Shown: positions 8,443 to 14,181 of the stretch, in pieces
How the letters are laid out: every line of letters starts with the position of its first letter
Position numbering within the stretch: the stretch's first letter is position 1
Source: Paludibacter sp.
Lineage (GTDB): Bacteria > Bacteroidota > Bacteroidia > Bacteroidales > Paludibacteraceae
Reading direction: 5' to 3'
DNA length: 14,181 nt
Assembly (NCBI GenBank): GCA_028748945.1
Contig: JAQTOL010000033.1
Span: 1 to 14,181 of the forward strand
Program-made: the position numbers and the translations under genes
Notes under the pieces: model-generated
The model's input: the letters and a program-made list of their open reading frames with translations, nothing else
The model's database searches: none
What the model was told of the DNA's origin: nothing

Positions 8443-9027
8443 TTAAACAATAGCTAATAACTCAACTTCAAATATAAGAGCTGTGTGGGGAGGGATCGCC
8501 TGCCCTGCACCCTGAGCACCATAAGCCAGATCGGAAGGAATAAAAAGTTTCCATTTAGAACCTACAGGCATCAATTGTAACGCTTCAACCCAACCGCTGA
8601 TAACCTGGGTTACCCCAAAAGTAGCCGGTTCGCCGCGTTGCACCGAACTATCAAAGACTTTTCCGTCGATGGTTGTTCCGTGATAATGTACTTTTACCGA
8701 ATCGGAGGCTGTAGGTGTTGACCCGTTTCCTTCGGTGATAACTTCATATTGTAATCCGCTGGACAACGTAACGACTTCGCTACGTGCTGCATTTGCTTCC
8801 AGAAATGCTTTTCCTGCGCTTTGACCTTGTTCACTCATTTTATTTTGCAACTCCTCAAAAAAACCGTTGATAACAGCCTGAGCTTCTTCAGCACTTATTT
8901 CCGGTTCGTTTTGTTCAAAAACATCCTGAATCCCTTTGGCTAATTTTGCATAATTGATAGTTGTAATTCCACTACTCAATAAATTACTACCTAAACTTAA
9001 GCCCAATGCATAACTTACTTTTTCCAT
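8443..9027 (-). CDS. Cytoplasmic FKBP-type peptidyl-prolyl isomerase (FklB/FKBP22-like)
   Basis: The 194-residue protein has no signal peptide: it starts MEKVSYALGLSLGSNLL, going directly into the FKBP_N dimerisation helices (about 1-80), followed by the FKBP domain (about 88-193). Active-site residues are intact: Tyr115, Phe125-Asp126, Val142-Ile143, Trp146, Tyr169, Ile178 and Phe186, with the canonical IPPHTALIF end. Size and architecture match E. coli FklB. It is the first gene of the four-gene FKBP block and probably carries the block's main promoter (TATCTTTG at 9119-9126). Its 5' leader contains an inverted pair of REP-like repeats. Conserved YALG at residues 6-9 near the N-terminus supports the ATG at 9027. 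Confidence 0.94.
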   Translation of the reverse strand: MEKVSYALGLSLGSNLLSSGITTINYAKLAKGIQDVFEQNEPEISAEEAQAVINGFFEELQNKMSEQGQSAGKAFLEANAARSEVVTLSSGLQYEVITEGNGSTPTASDSVKVHYHGTTIDGKVFDSSVQRGEPATFGVTQVISGWVEALQLMPVGSKWKLFIPSDLAYGAQGAGQAIPPHTALIFEVELLAIV

Positions 9028-9038
9028 AAATAAATAAA

Positions 9039-9103
9039 CCCCTAACCCCTAAAGGGTACCTTTTTAGTTCGTTTTTCGTTTTTATATCCCTTAGGGGTTA
9101 GGG
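9039..9103. repeat. REP-like inverted pair 2, in the leader of the FKBP block
   Basis: The left copy (9039-9056) reads CCCCTAACCCCTAAAGGG. The right copy (9088-9103) is CCCTTAGGGGTTAGGG, inverted, with a 31-base spacer. Both copies lie between the candidate -7 box at 9119-9126 and the ATG at 9027, so both would be transcribed into the 5' leader. There the arms can pair over about 16-17 bp with single-base bulges, leaving a loop of about 31 bases. The left copy ends 11 bases from the start codon. Confidence 0.85.
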
Positions 9104-9118
9104 TCATAAAAAACGTTG

Positions 9119-9126
9119 CAAAGATA
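9119..9126 (-). promoter_or_regulatory. Candidate promoter -7 box of the FKBP block
   Basis: On the minus strand this reads TATCTTTG, matching TAnnTTTG exactly. It is about 92 bases upstream of the ATG at 9027. The -33 element is not clear (CGTG at 20 bases spacing). It lies just beyond the 3' end of the lamin-tail gene, where no hairpin terminator is seen. Confidence 0.55.
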
Positions 9127-9164
9127 GCTGATTTCTTGAATAATAACACGTTAATATTTCAAAA

Positions 9165-10949
9165 TTATCGAGATGAAACAACAATAGGTAATTTTTGCTG
9201 CTTTCGTCCTCCTGTTTCCGGATTAAACATTTCGAAATAAAGCACATAAATACCCACATTGCAATTTTTTCCACGGTCAGTCCGACCGTCCCAAAGAAAG
9301 AATCCTTCGGAAGAAAGTAAAATATTGGCTGCCAATTGAAAAACTTTTACCCCGACCGCATTCAAAATATACGCATTTGCCACATAACCGTTTGACTCCG
9401 TTTTGTAACGAATAAAACAAACATCGTCAATACCATCGTTGTCGGGCGAAAAAGCTTCGGGGTCAACCCAAACGGCTTTTTCTGCCTCTGCTGTGTTATT
9501 TATCTCCCGATACTGGGAGTTTTGATAACCCGGTGTTCCGTAATTTGATTCCGAACCAGCCGAATGCCACGATGCCGGATCCTGTGTGGGTAGATTGGGA
9601 TTAATACGCTCCAATGCCACTCCCTTTGGATTTTTGACGAGGATATGATGCCATTTTACATGGTAGGTCAGTTCATCATAAATTGTATCTTTATCCGTAT
9701 TGGTCAGTACCAGCGTGGTACCTTCGTTATTCAGAGCCGCCCAACCCGTGCTGATTATATTGCTCCCGGCAGGACAGTTGTGGTAATTACGAACCGAATC
9801 GGCATCGGAACAGAAAGCCTGACAAGCGTGAGGCAACAGGATGGTACCGGAAGGTATTTTATTTCCTGTATTCAATGTTCCATCCGTTTTCCGTGTAGTA
9901 AAGACCAGACCCGAAACATCCAGCAGCTTTTCGGAATGATTGTATATTTCAAGGTATTCGAGCGAATTCAGCGGATTTTCGAACATTACTTCATTCAGTA
10001 CCAGATCGCCCTGTGCTTTCTGTTCAATAATTCCGGTGCTTTTAGCAGTTTCCAAAAGAGGATTTCCGGCCAGATCGGTCAGACCATCAATTTGTAAAGT
10101 ATATATTTTCCCGCGTTCGAAGTCAGTGGAAAAACTCAGATCAATAGCCGTTTTATCCGCTGAAACGACTTGCGATACAGGATTTCCCATATTATTATCA
10201 AGAAGAAAACCTGCCCGGTTGAAATCCATTGCTTCCGAAAATTCGAGATGGATCTTATCGGGTTGAATCAGTTGAATTACATTCCAGCCGGGAGCTTCCC
10301 TGTCGGGAGCCTTATTGCCGGTTACAAGGATATCATCAAAATAATAAGCTGAACCGGTGGTACCGGTATTGGAATACAAGAGTCCGAAATAGCTGCTTTG
10401 TTTGATAATATTATTTTGTGTACTTCCTTCCGGCACAAAATCCGTTTCTGCAGGTAATTTGCTGTATAATTTAAAATTCCCTTCGGTATCGCGGGTTACT
10501 TTTATTTTGATCTCCACCGGATTTCCATCCGTCCGCTTATCCGTTCCATCAATAATTTTTGTTTTCTTCGTTCCTTCCTGCACAAACAACGAAACTTCAT
10601 CGTTCGTACCTCCAATCTGCACATAATATCCGTTGCATCCTGCCGACAAGTCATTTTTATCGGAAGCTATATAAATGGAAGCATAATTGGAAGAGGAAGT
10701 GGTATAATTTATTTTCACCCAGCATTCCCAAACGGCATCGTCGAAAGCTTCGGAAGCTGTAAACAGATAAGACGTGGAAGTAACGGCCGCATGCGATTGA
10801 AGTTGAAAGGAAGGATTGACAATAAAATTGGAATTCATTCCCGTCCAAAAAGGATTATTTATAAAGTTTCCATCCGAAAAACTTTCATTCACCTGCCCGT
10901 AACAAAAAAATGGCAGCAAAAACATTAAAAACAGACCTAATTTCTTCAT
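9165..10949 (-). CDS. Secreted lamin-tail-domain protein with CHU_C/FlgD-like C-terminal domain
   Basis: From the ATG at 10949 this is 594 residues; the frame extends three codons further to a TTG, but MKKLGLFLMFLLPFF is a normal signal-peptide start. Cleavage is likely near CYGQ (about residue 18). The order then is an N-terminal region (about 20-210) resembling a laminin-G/concanavalin fold, an SbsA-type Ig-like domain (about 218-305, HLEFSEAMD and GLTDLAGNPL), a lamin-tail domain (about 315-430, LVLNEVMFENP, LEYLEIYN, LPHACQAFCS), and a C-terminal domain from about 493 with FSPDNDGIDD, WDGRTDRGK and VGIYVLYFEMF. That last part resembles the gliding-motility-associated CHU_C / FlgD-like domains found on type IX secretion cargo. 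I infer export to the cell surface or medium; its target is unknown. It is divergent from asd. Confidence 0.85.
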   Translation of the reverse strand: MKKLGLFLMFLLPFFCYGQVNESFSDGNFINNPFWTGMNSNFIVNPSFQLQSHAAVTSTSYLFTASEAFDDAVWECWVKINYTTSSSNYASIYIASDKNDLSAGCNGYYVQIGGTNDEVSLFVQEGTKKTKIIDGTDKRTDGNPVEIKIKVTRDTEGNFKLYSKLPAETDFVPEGSTQNNIIKQSSYFGLLYSNTGTTGSAYYFDDILVTGNKAPDREAPGWNVIQLIQPDKIHLEFSEAMDFNRAGFLLDNNMGNPVSQVVSADKTAIDLSFSTDFERGKIYTLQIDGLTDLAGNPLLETAKSTGIIEQKAQGDLVLNEVMFENPLNSLEYLEIYNHSEKLLDVSGLVFTTRKTDGTLNTGNKIPSGTILLPHACQAFCSDADSVRNYHNCPAGSNIISTGWAALNNEGTTLVLTNTDKDTIYDELTYHVKWHHILVKNPKGVALERINPNLPTQDPASWHSAGSESNYGTPGYQNSQYREINNTAEAEKAVWVDPEAFSPDNDGIDDVCFIRYKTESNGYVANAYILNAVGVKVFQLAANILLSSEGFFLWDGRTDRGKNCNVGIYVLYFEMFNPETGGRKQQKLPIVVSSR

Positions 10950-11060
10950 AGTGTGCAATAATTCTACTGAAATGAATTACTTTTGCAGTGAAATTCAGAA
11001 ACCCCTACCCCTAAAGGGGAACTGATAATCAGAACCGGTGACTTTAAGGAATTTAAAGTA

Positions 11061-11068
11061 CAAATATA
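11061..11068 (-). promoter_or_regulatory. Candidate -7 box of the lamin-tail gene
   Basis: On the minus strand this reads TATATTTG, matching TAnnTTTG, about 112 bases upstream of the ATG at 10949. It directly abuts the -33 TTG of the asd promoter on the other strand, so the two promoters overlap. No clear -33 is seen. Confidence 0.5.
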
Positions 11069-11099
11069 TTGATTATTTTTTTCTTGTATATTAATTTTG
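11069..11099 (+). promoter_or_regulatory. Candidate promoter of asd
   Basis: TTG (11069-11071), a 20-base spacer and TAATTTTG (11092-11099) match the Bacteroidota promoter pattern TTG, N19-21, TAnnTTTG. The predicted leader is about 90 bases and contains the right copy of REP-like pair 3. This is the best-matching promoter in the window. Confidence 0.7.
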
Positions 11100-11197
11100 C
11101 AACTATTTATTTGCAATAGAGTGACAAACGAACAAAATATTCAATTTTATTCACGAAACCCCCCTTTAGGGGTTGGGGGTTTTTTAATTTTTATCCA

Positions 11198-12208
11198 ATG
11201 AGAGTAGCAATTGTAGGTGCCAGTGGTGCCGTGGGCCAGGAATTTTTGCGTGTGTTGGCCGAGCGCAATTTCCCATTGACTGATTTGAGCCTTTTCGGTT
11301 CGTCGCGCAGTGCGGGTAGTGTTTATGAGTTTAAAGGTGAAAAGATCACCGTGAAAGAGCTTAAGCACGGCGACGATTTTAAACCTTTCGATTTAGTATT
11401 TACTTCTGCAGGAGCCGGCATATCTAAAGAATTTGCCGCTGATATAACCAAATTTGGTGCAGTAATGATTGATAATTCTTCGGCTTTCCGAATGGATAGC
11501 GATATTCCTTTGGTTGTACCCGAAGTGAACGCCGCCGATGCCAAAGCCCGTCCGCGGGGAATTATTGCCAATCCGAATTGTACCACCATTCAAATGGTTG
11601 TGGCATTAAAGGCGCTGGAAAATATTTCGCATATCAAACGGGTTCACGTAGCCACTTACCAGGCAGCTTCGGGTGCCGGTGCAGCTGCCATGGACGAACT
11701 GGAACTACAATACAAACAGGTGTTGGCAGGCGAACCGGTTACGGTTAACAAGTTTGCCTATCAGTTGGCTTATAACCTGATTCCACAGGTGGATGTGTTT
11801 ACCGAGAACGGTTATACCAAAGAAGAAATGAAAATGTATCACGAAACCCGTAAGATCATGCATTCCGATGTGGCAGTCAGTGCCATGTGTGTACGTGTTC
11901 CGGCTTTGCGTGCCCACTCCGAAAGTGTATGGTTGGAAACCGAACGTCCCATCAGTATTGAAGAGGCTCGTGCAGCTTTTGCCATTGCTCCGGGTGTGGA
12001 AATGATTGACAATCCTGCCGAAAAAAAATATCCAATGCCCTTGTTCCTGTCGGGAAAAGATCCCGTTCATGTCGGACGTCTGCGTAAAGATCTTTCCAAT
12101 CCGAACGGACTTACATTCTGGTGTGTGAGCGATCAGATCAAAAAAGGAGCGGCTTTAAATGCGGTTCAGATTGCCGAATACCTCATTGCCGAAGGAGACA
12201 TTAAGTAA
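11198..12208 (+). CDS. asd: Aspartate-semialdehyde dehydrogenase
   Basis: The 336-residue enzyme reduces aspartyl phosphate to aspartate semialdehyde with NADPH, the branch point to lysine/diaminopimelate, threonine and methionine. The N-terminus has the dinucleotide fold GASGAVGQ (Gly7, Gly10, Gly13). The catalytic cysteine is Cys128 in [21 protein letters not shown] (155-168) is the conserved loop after it, and His240 in [11 protein letters not shown] is the expected catalytic base. Length fits the Gram-positive-like/Bacteroidota ASADH class. The ATG at 11198 starts [10 protein letters not shown], leaving the fold complete. The gene stands alone on the plus strand, with a well-matched promoter upstream, a REP-like copy in its leader and a hairpin terminator 33 bases after its stop. 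Confidence 0.98.
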   Translation: MRVAIVGASGAVGQEFLRVLAERNFPLTDLSLFGSSRSAGSVYEFKGEKITVKELKHGDDFKPFDLVFTSAGAGISKEFAADITKFGAVMIDNSSAFRMDSDIPLVVPEVNAADAKARPRGIIANPNCTTIQMVVALKALENISHIKRVHVATYQAASGAGAAAMDELELQYKQVLAGEPVTVNKFAYQLAYNLIPQVDVFTENGYTKEEMKMYHETRKIMHSDVAVSAMCVRVPALRAHSESVWLETERPISIEEARAAFAIAPGVEMIDNPAEKKYPMPLFLSGKDPVHVGRLRKDLSNPNGLTFWCVSDQIKKGAALNAVQIAEYLIAEGDIK

Positions 12209-12211
12209 TTG

Positions 12212-12315
12212 ACTATTTTATCATTTACCATTTACCATTTAAAAGCCCCGTTTCGAAATGAAACAGGGCTTTTTACTTTAAACACTCTTTACACAATGGT
12301 AAATGATAAAATAGT
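12212..12315. repeat. 21-bp perfect inverted repeat enclosing the asd/GH28 terminator
   Basis: The arms are 12212-12232 (beginning ACTATTTTATCATTTACC) and 12295-12315 (ending GGTAAATGATAAAATAGT), perfectly complementary over 21 bases with 62 bases between them. The inner space holds a terminator hairpin. Short ATTTACC/GGTAAAT units recur, including a near-tandem run at 12223-12240. It lies between convergent genes. Confidence 0.85.
12241..12273. terminator. Bidirectional terminator between asd and the GH28 gene
   Basis: AAAAGCCC (12241-12248) pairs with GGGCTTTT (12266-12273), and GTTTC pairs with GAAAC, with one C/A mismatch and a five-base loop. Flanking A and T runs suit termination in both directions. 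It is 33 bases past the asd stop. Confidence 0.85.
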
Positions 12316-12326
12316 AAATGATTTAT

Positions 12327-12406
12327 CCTGATAGCTATCGGGAGTAAATATAAACTCTCTCAATCCAATTGTAAATTTTTAATCCCGATAGCTATCGGGA
12401 GTAAAT
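12327..12406. repeat. Two direct copies of a CGATAGCTATCG palindrome unit
   Basis: The second copy (12384-12399) is the perfect 16-bp palindrome CCCGATAGCTATCGGG; the first (12327-12342) differs by one base (CCTG). Both are followed by AGTAAAT, making a 20-base direct repeat, GATAGCTATCGGGAGTAAAT, at 12330 and 12387 (57-base period). They sit between the asd terminator and the GH28 stop. I recall similar palindromes between genes in other Bacteroidota, but cannot check this here. Confidence 0.8.
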
Positions 12407-12417
12407 CGTAAATGTGA

Positions 12418-13827
12418 TTACTCTTTACTCACTCCTACTCCATTAATCAATACATTTGTCAAAGTAACCTTCCCGATATTTTTAAAATAGTTTTTCCCTT
12501 TCACCCCACTGAATACGCAATTCGTCAGGTTGATATTATTCACGCAGTTTATTCCGTTTATTCCATCGAGCCACATGGCAAACGATGATTTTTGAGAAGT
12601 TACATTTGTCATATAGACATTTTTGATTGAAGGTGGAAATTTTCCCTCGCCTTCGGTATTGATATGATAGCTGCAGTTTATTGACAGAATCGCATCGCTT
12701 ACTTCGCCCACCGTTACGTTTTGTACAAACACCCCATCGGTTATTCCGCCACGGCTGTTATTCGTTTTTATCAGGATGGCCCGGTCCAGTTCAGGACTAC
12801 TCATTTGGCAATTCTCAACAAATATATTTTTGCAACCGCCCGATATTTCACTTCCCATAGAAACACCACCATGTCCTTTTTGCATCCGGCAATTCCGTAC
12901 CAATACGTTTTCAATCGGCGTATTGATCCGACGACCATCAAAGTCACGCCCCGATTTCAACGCGATACAATCATCACCGGTGTTGAACGTACAGTTCTCA
13001 ATCAACACGTTTTTACAGGATTCGGGATCACAACCATCGTTGTTCGGACCTTCGCTGTTTACCGTCACATTGCGGATAATGATATTTTCGGATAATACCG
13101 GATGAATGACCCAGAAAGGCGAATTGATAATCGTCAGGTCTTCCAGTTTAAAGTCCCGGCAATTGATAAAGCTGATAAATTGCGGCCGGAGATAAAAACC
13201 TTCACCCATTTGACGTTTTTCCACCGGTACCTGCGTATCGTTGTATTTTTTCAGCAACGGACGGCAATTGGGATCCAGCTGACTCGGTGTTCCTTTTACA
13301 TAGCCCATATTGGTATTTCCTTTCCAGGGCCACCAGTTTGAATTACTTCCCTGCCCGTCCAGCGTTCCTTTACCGCTCACGGCAAAATTCGACTGACCAT
13401 CCGCATAAATCAGCGGAGAATAGTTATAACAATCGTCTCCTTCCCAGTGGGTATGAACCAGGGGCAAATAATCTTTCGGATCGGTACTGAATTTCAAAAC
13501 CGTATTCGCATCAATATGTAAATCCACGTTACTCTTTATATGCAGGGCTCCCGTAAGGTAACTTCCGCCACTCATCAGCACCTGTCCGCCGCCATCGGCA
13601 CTGCAACGATCTATTGCCGACTGAATAGCCACGGTATTTTGGGTTTCGCCATCGTTTATGGCACCAAAATCAGTCACGTTATACACTTTGTCCCTGAATA
13701 CGGGATCTTTTAACCCGGTAGCCATTTTATTAATGGATTCCCATGCCTCTTTTTCCACATTCTGACAGTTTGCAGTTATCCCGCAGGTCGATAGAAAAAT
13801 AACCAGTCCAATTCCAAACGATTTCAT
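12418..13827 (-). CDS. Secreted glycoside hydrolase family 28 protein (polygalacturonase-type pectinase)
   Basis: The 469-residue protein starts with a Sec-type signal (MKSFGIGLVIFLSTCGITANC); cysteines at 15 and 21 lack a good lipobox. VYNVTDFGAINDGETQNT (48-65) is the typical GH28 N-terminal segment, followed by a parallel beta-helix of repeated I/V-N-C strands. The catalytic motifs are all seen: NNDGCDPES (Asp264, Asp267), GDDCIALKSG (Asp285, Asp286), GHGGVSMGSE (His319) and RAILIKT (Arg349, Lys354). The family hydrolyses alpha-1,4-galacturonic links in pectin or related rhamnogalacturonan by inversion. The exact substrate cannot be told from sequence; an exo-acting or side-chain enzyme is possible. 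No SusC/SusD or regulator gene adjoins it inside the window. A TATATTTG -7 box lies 30 bases upstream. Confidence 0.95.
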   Translation of the reverse strand: MKSFGIGLVIFLSTCGITANCQNVEKEAWESINKMATGLKDPVFRDKVYNVTDFGAINDGETQNTVAIQSAIDRCSADGGGQVLMSGGSYLTGALHIKSNVDLHIDANTVLKFSTDPKDYLPLVHTHWEGDDCYNYSPLIYADGQSNFAVSGKGTLDGQGSNSNWWPWKGNTNMGYVKGTPSQLDPNCRPLLKKYNDTQVPVEKRQMGEGFYLRPQFISFINCRDFKLEDLTIINSPFWVIHPVLSENIIIRNVTVNSEGPNNDGCDPESCKNVLIENCTFNTGDDCIALKSGRDFDGRRINTPIENVLVRNCRMQKGHGGVSMGSEISGGCKNIFVENCQMSSPELDRAILIKTNNSRGGITDGVFVQNVTVGEVSDAILSINCSYHINTEGEGKFPPSIKNVYMTNVTSQKSSFAMWLDGINGINCVNNINLTNCVFSGVKGKNYFKNIGKVTLTNVLINGVGVSKE

Positions 13828-13856
13828 ATTGTAAGAGATTATAAATTTTGATGTTA

Positions 13857-13864
13857 CAAATATA
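13857..13864 (-). promoter_or_regulatory. Candidate -7 box of the GH28 gene
   Basis: On the minus strand this reads TATATTTG, matching TAnnTTTG, 30 bases upstream of the ATG at 13827. No -33 TTTG is found at 19-21 bases, so an activator may be needed. Confidence 0.5.
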
Positions 13865-14058
13865 CGGCACTTCTTACGTTGACATGTGGATTAATCATCG
13901 TAAATGGTGGATAATCTGTTGGCTGACAGAAATAATTCCGAAAGGGTTTCCTTTTTGGACAGACCGGATGCCACGCTGAAAAGACCGGACAGATGTATTT
14001 TTTTTGATTTCCGTGAAACGGCAATACGGATGTATAGAATGAAAAAACTTCCCCGACA
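13865..14058. other. Region between GH28 promoter and group II intron, no supported gene
   Basis: These 194 bases would form the 3' exon side of the intron. On the minus strand the three frames stay open for roughly 150 bases or more from the intron boundary; the one ending at 13891 gives 56 codons (part reads LSGLFSVASGLSKKETLSEL). I recognise no family. It may be the tail of a gene split by the intron or simply non-coding DNA. Confidence 0.4.
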
Positions 14059-14181
14059 ATCGAGTAGGAGAAACGGGATTAGTTCCCGTTTCGTCCTCTC
14101 ACACCACCGTGCGTACCGTTCGGTACACGGCGGTTTCTTAATTTACACACGAACAGAACGATAATAAGTAGAGAAAAATAA
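14059..14181 (-). mobile_element. Group II intron, 3' end (rest beyond window)
   Basis: The minus strand ends in domains V and VI of a group II intron. The predicted 3' splice site is after CTACTCGAT, at 14059, leaving a terminal AT (the AY rule). The 44 bases from the window edge to domain V would be the end of domain IV, where the reverse transcriptase/maturase gene normally sits. That gene, if present, lies beyond the right edge; I recognise no protein tail in the part seen. Group II introns move by retrohoming as ribozyme-protein complexes. The class (IIC or another) cannot be settled without the upstream domains. Confidence 0.85.
14062..14135 (-). ncRNA. Group II intron domains V and VI (catalytic core and branch-point helix)
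   Basis: Domain V (about 14102-14135): ACCGCCGTG pairs with CACGGTGGT (9 bp including a G-U), then a two-base CG bulge on the 3' side, a TACC/GGTA helix and a GAAC tetraloop. This is the standard 34-base domain V plan. Domain VI (14062-14100): GAG/CTC, a bulged A at 14065, AGGA/TCCT, then a 9-bp helix GAAACGGGA/TCCCGTTTC closed by ACTAA. The bulged A is seven bases from the predicted 3' end, the expected branch-point position. Confidence 0.85.

Larger units (their letters stand above)
11002..11179. repeat. REP-like inverted pair 3, between divergent lamin-tail gene and asd
   Basis: The left copy (11002-11019) reads CCCCTACCCCTAAAGGGG and the right copy (11159-11179) is CCCCCCTTTAGGGG, TT, GGGGG in inverted orientation. 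The 139-base spacer holds the promoter boxes of both divergent genes. Each copy therefore falls in a 5' leader, with the same polarity relative to its gene (CCCCTTTAGGGG first, G run nearer the start codon). The right copy ends 18 bases before the asd ATG. Confidence 0.85.

Noticed and set aside
9645..10097. Plus-strand open frame of 150 codons
   Set aside because: It is fully antisense to the lamin-tail gene, whose protein shows clear domains; no signal, motif or leader supports it.
10950..10958. TTG start adding three residues to the lamin-tail protein
   Set aside because: The ATG at 10949 gives a normal signal peptide beginning MKK; the TTG extension adds nothing recognisable.
5265..11179. 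G-quadruplex or telomere-like sequence in the GGGGTTAGGGG repeats
   Set aside because: Each strand has at most three G runs per pair because the copies are inverted; hairpin pairing is the simpler structure.
12212..12406. CRISPR array from repeated GTAAAT units
   Set aside because: The units are short, irregularly spaced and partly inverted, with no unique spacers of constant size and no cas genes.
13904..14164. Plus-strand open frame of 86 codons over the right edge
   Set aside because: It runs antisense through domains V and VI of the group II intron; the HHRAYRSVHGG part is just the intron stem read backwards.

Overview
The window looks like a Bacteroidota chromosome segment, most likely order Bacteroidales. 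The signs are moderately AT-rich DNA, A/T-rich leaders without clear Shine-Dalgarno sites, repeated TAnnTTTG promoter -7 boxes upstream of genes, a large lipoprotein alpha-2-macroglobulin with a WRWWWD motif, several Bacteroidales-style FKBP lipoproteins, and a secreted protein ending in a CHU_C/FlgD-like C-terminal domain of the type used by the type IX secretion system. A genus cannot be fixed from the sequence; a Paludibacter-like relative is only a guess.

Layout, left to right. At 1-4088 (minus, truncated by the window edge) lie the N-terminal 1362 residues of an alpha-2-macroglobulin lipoprotein. Then on the minus strand come trpS (4263-5258) and an Lrp/AsnC regulator (5373-5828). A block of four FKBP-family genes follows (6082-9027, minus): in transcription order a cytoplasmic FKBP, a secreted FKBP, a lipoprotein with only the FKBP N-terminal (dimerisation-type) region, and a complete FKBP lipoprotein; a strong terminator follows at 6015-6046. 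Next is a secreted lamin-tail-domain protein (9165-10949, minus), divergent from asd (11198-12208, plus). asd converges on a secreted GH28 pectinase (12418-13827, minus). The right edge (14059-14181) carries the 3' end of a group II intron on the minus strand, including domain V and a domain VI with a bulged branch-point A.

Functionally this is mostly housekeeping (tRNA charging, diaminopimelate/threonine/methionine pathway, prolyl isomerases) mixed with envelope and secreted proteins (macroglobulin, lamin-tail protein, pectinase).

The least ordinary content is non-coding or domain-level. Six copies of a short REP-like repeat (core CCCCTTTAGGGG, a 1-3 nt spacer, then a G run) form three inverted pairs, each filling one intergenic region. 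A 21-bp perfect inverted repeat encloses the asd/GH28 terminator and sits beside two copies of a CCCGATAGCTATCGGG palindrome. One FKBP paralogue has cleanly lost its catalytic domain. I see no CRISPR array, defence system, tRNA or rRNA. No wholly new multi-gene system is evident; the repeat pairs and the FKBP cluster are the best candidates for follow-up.
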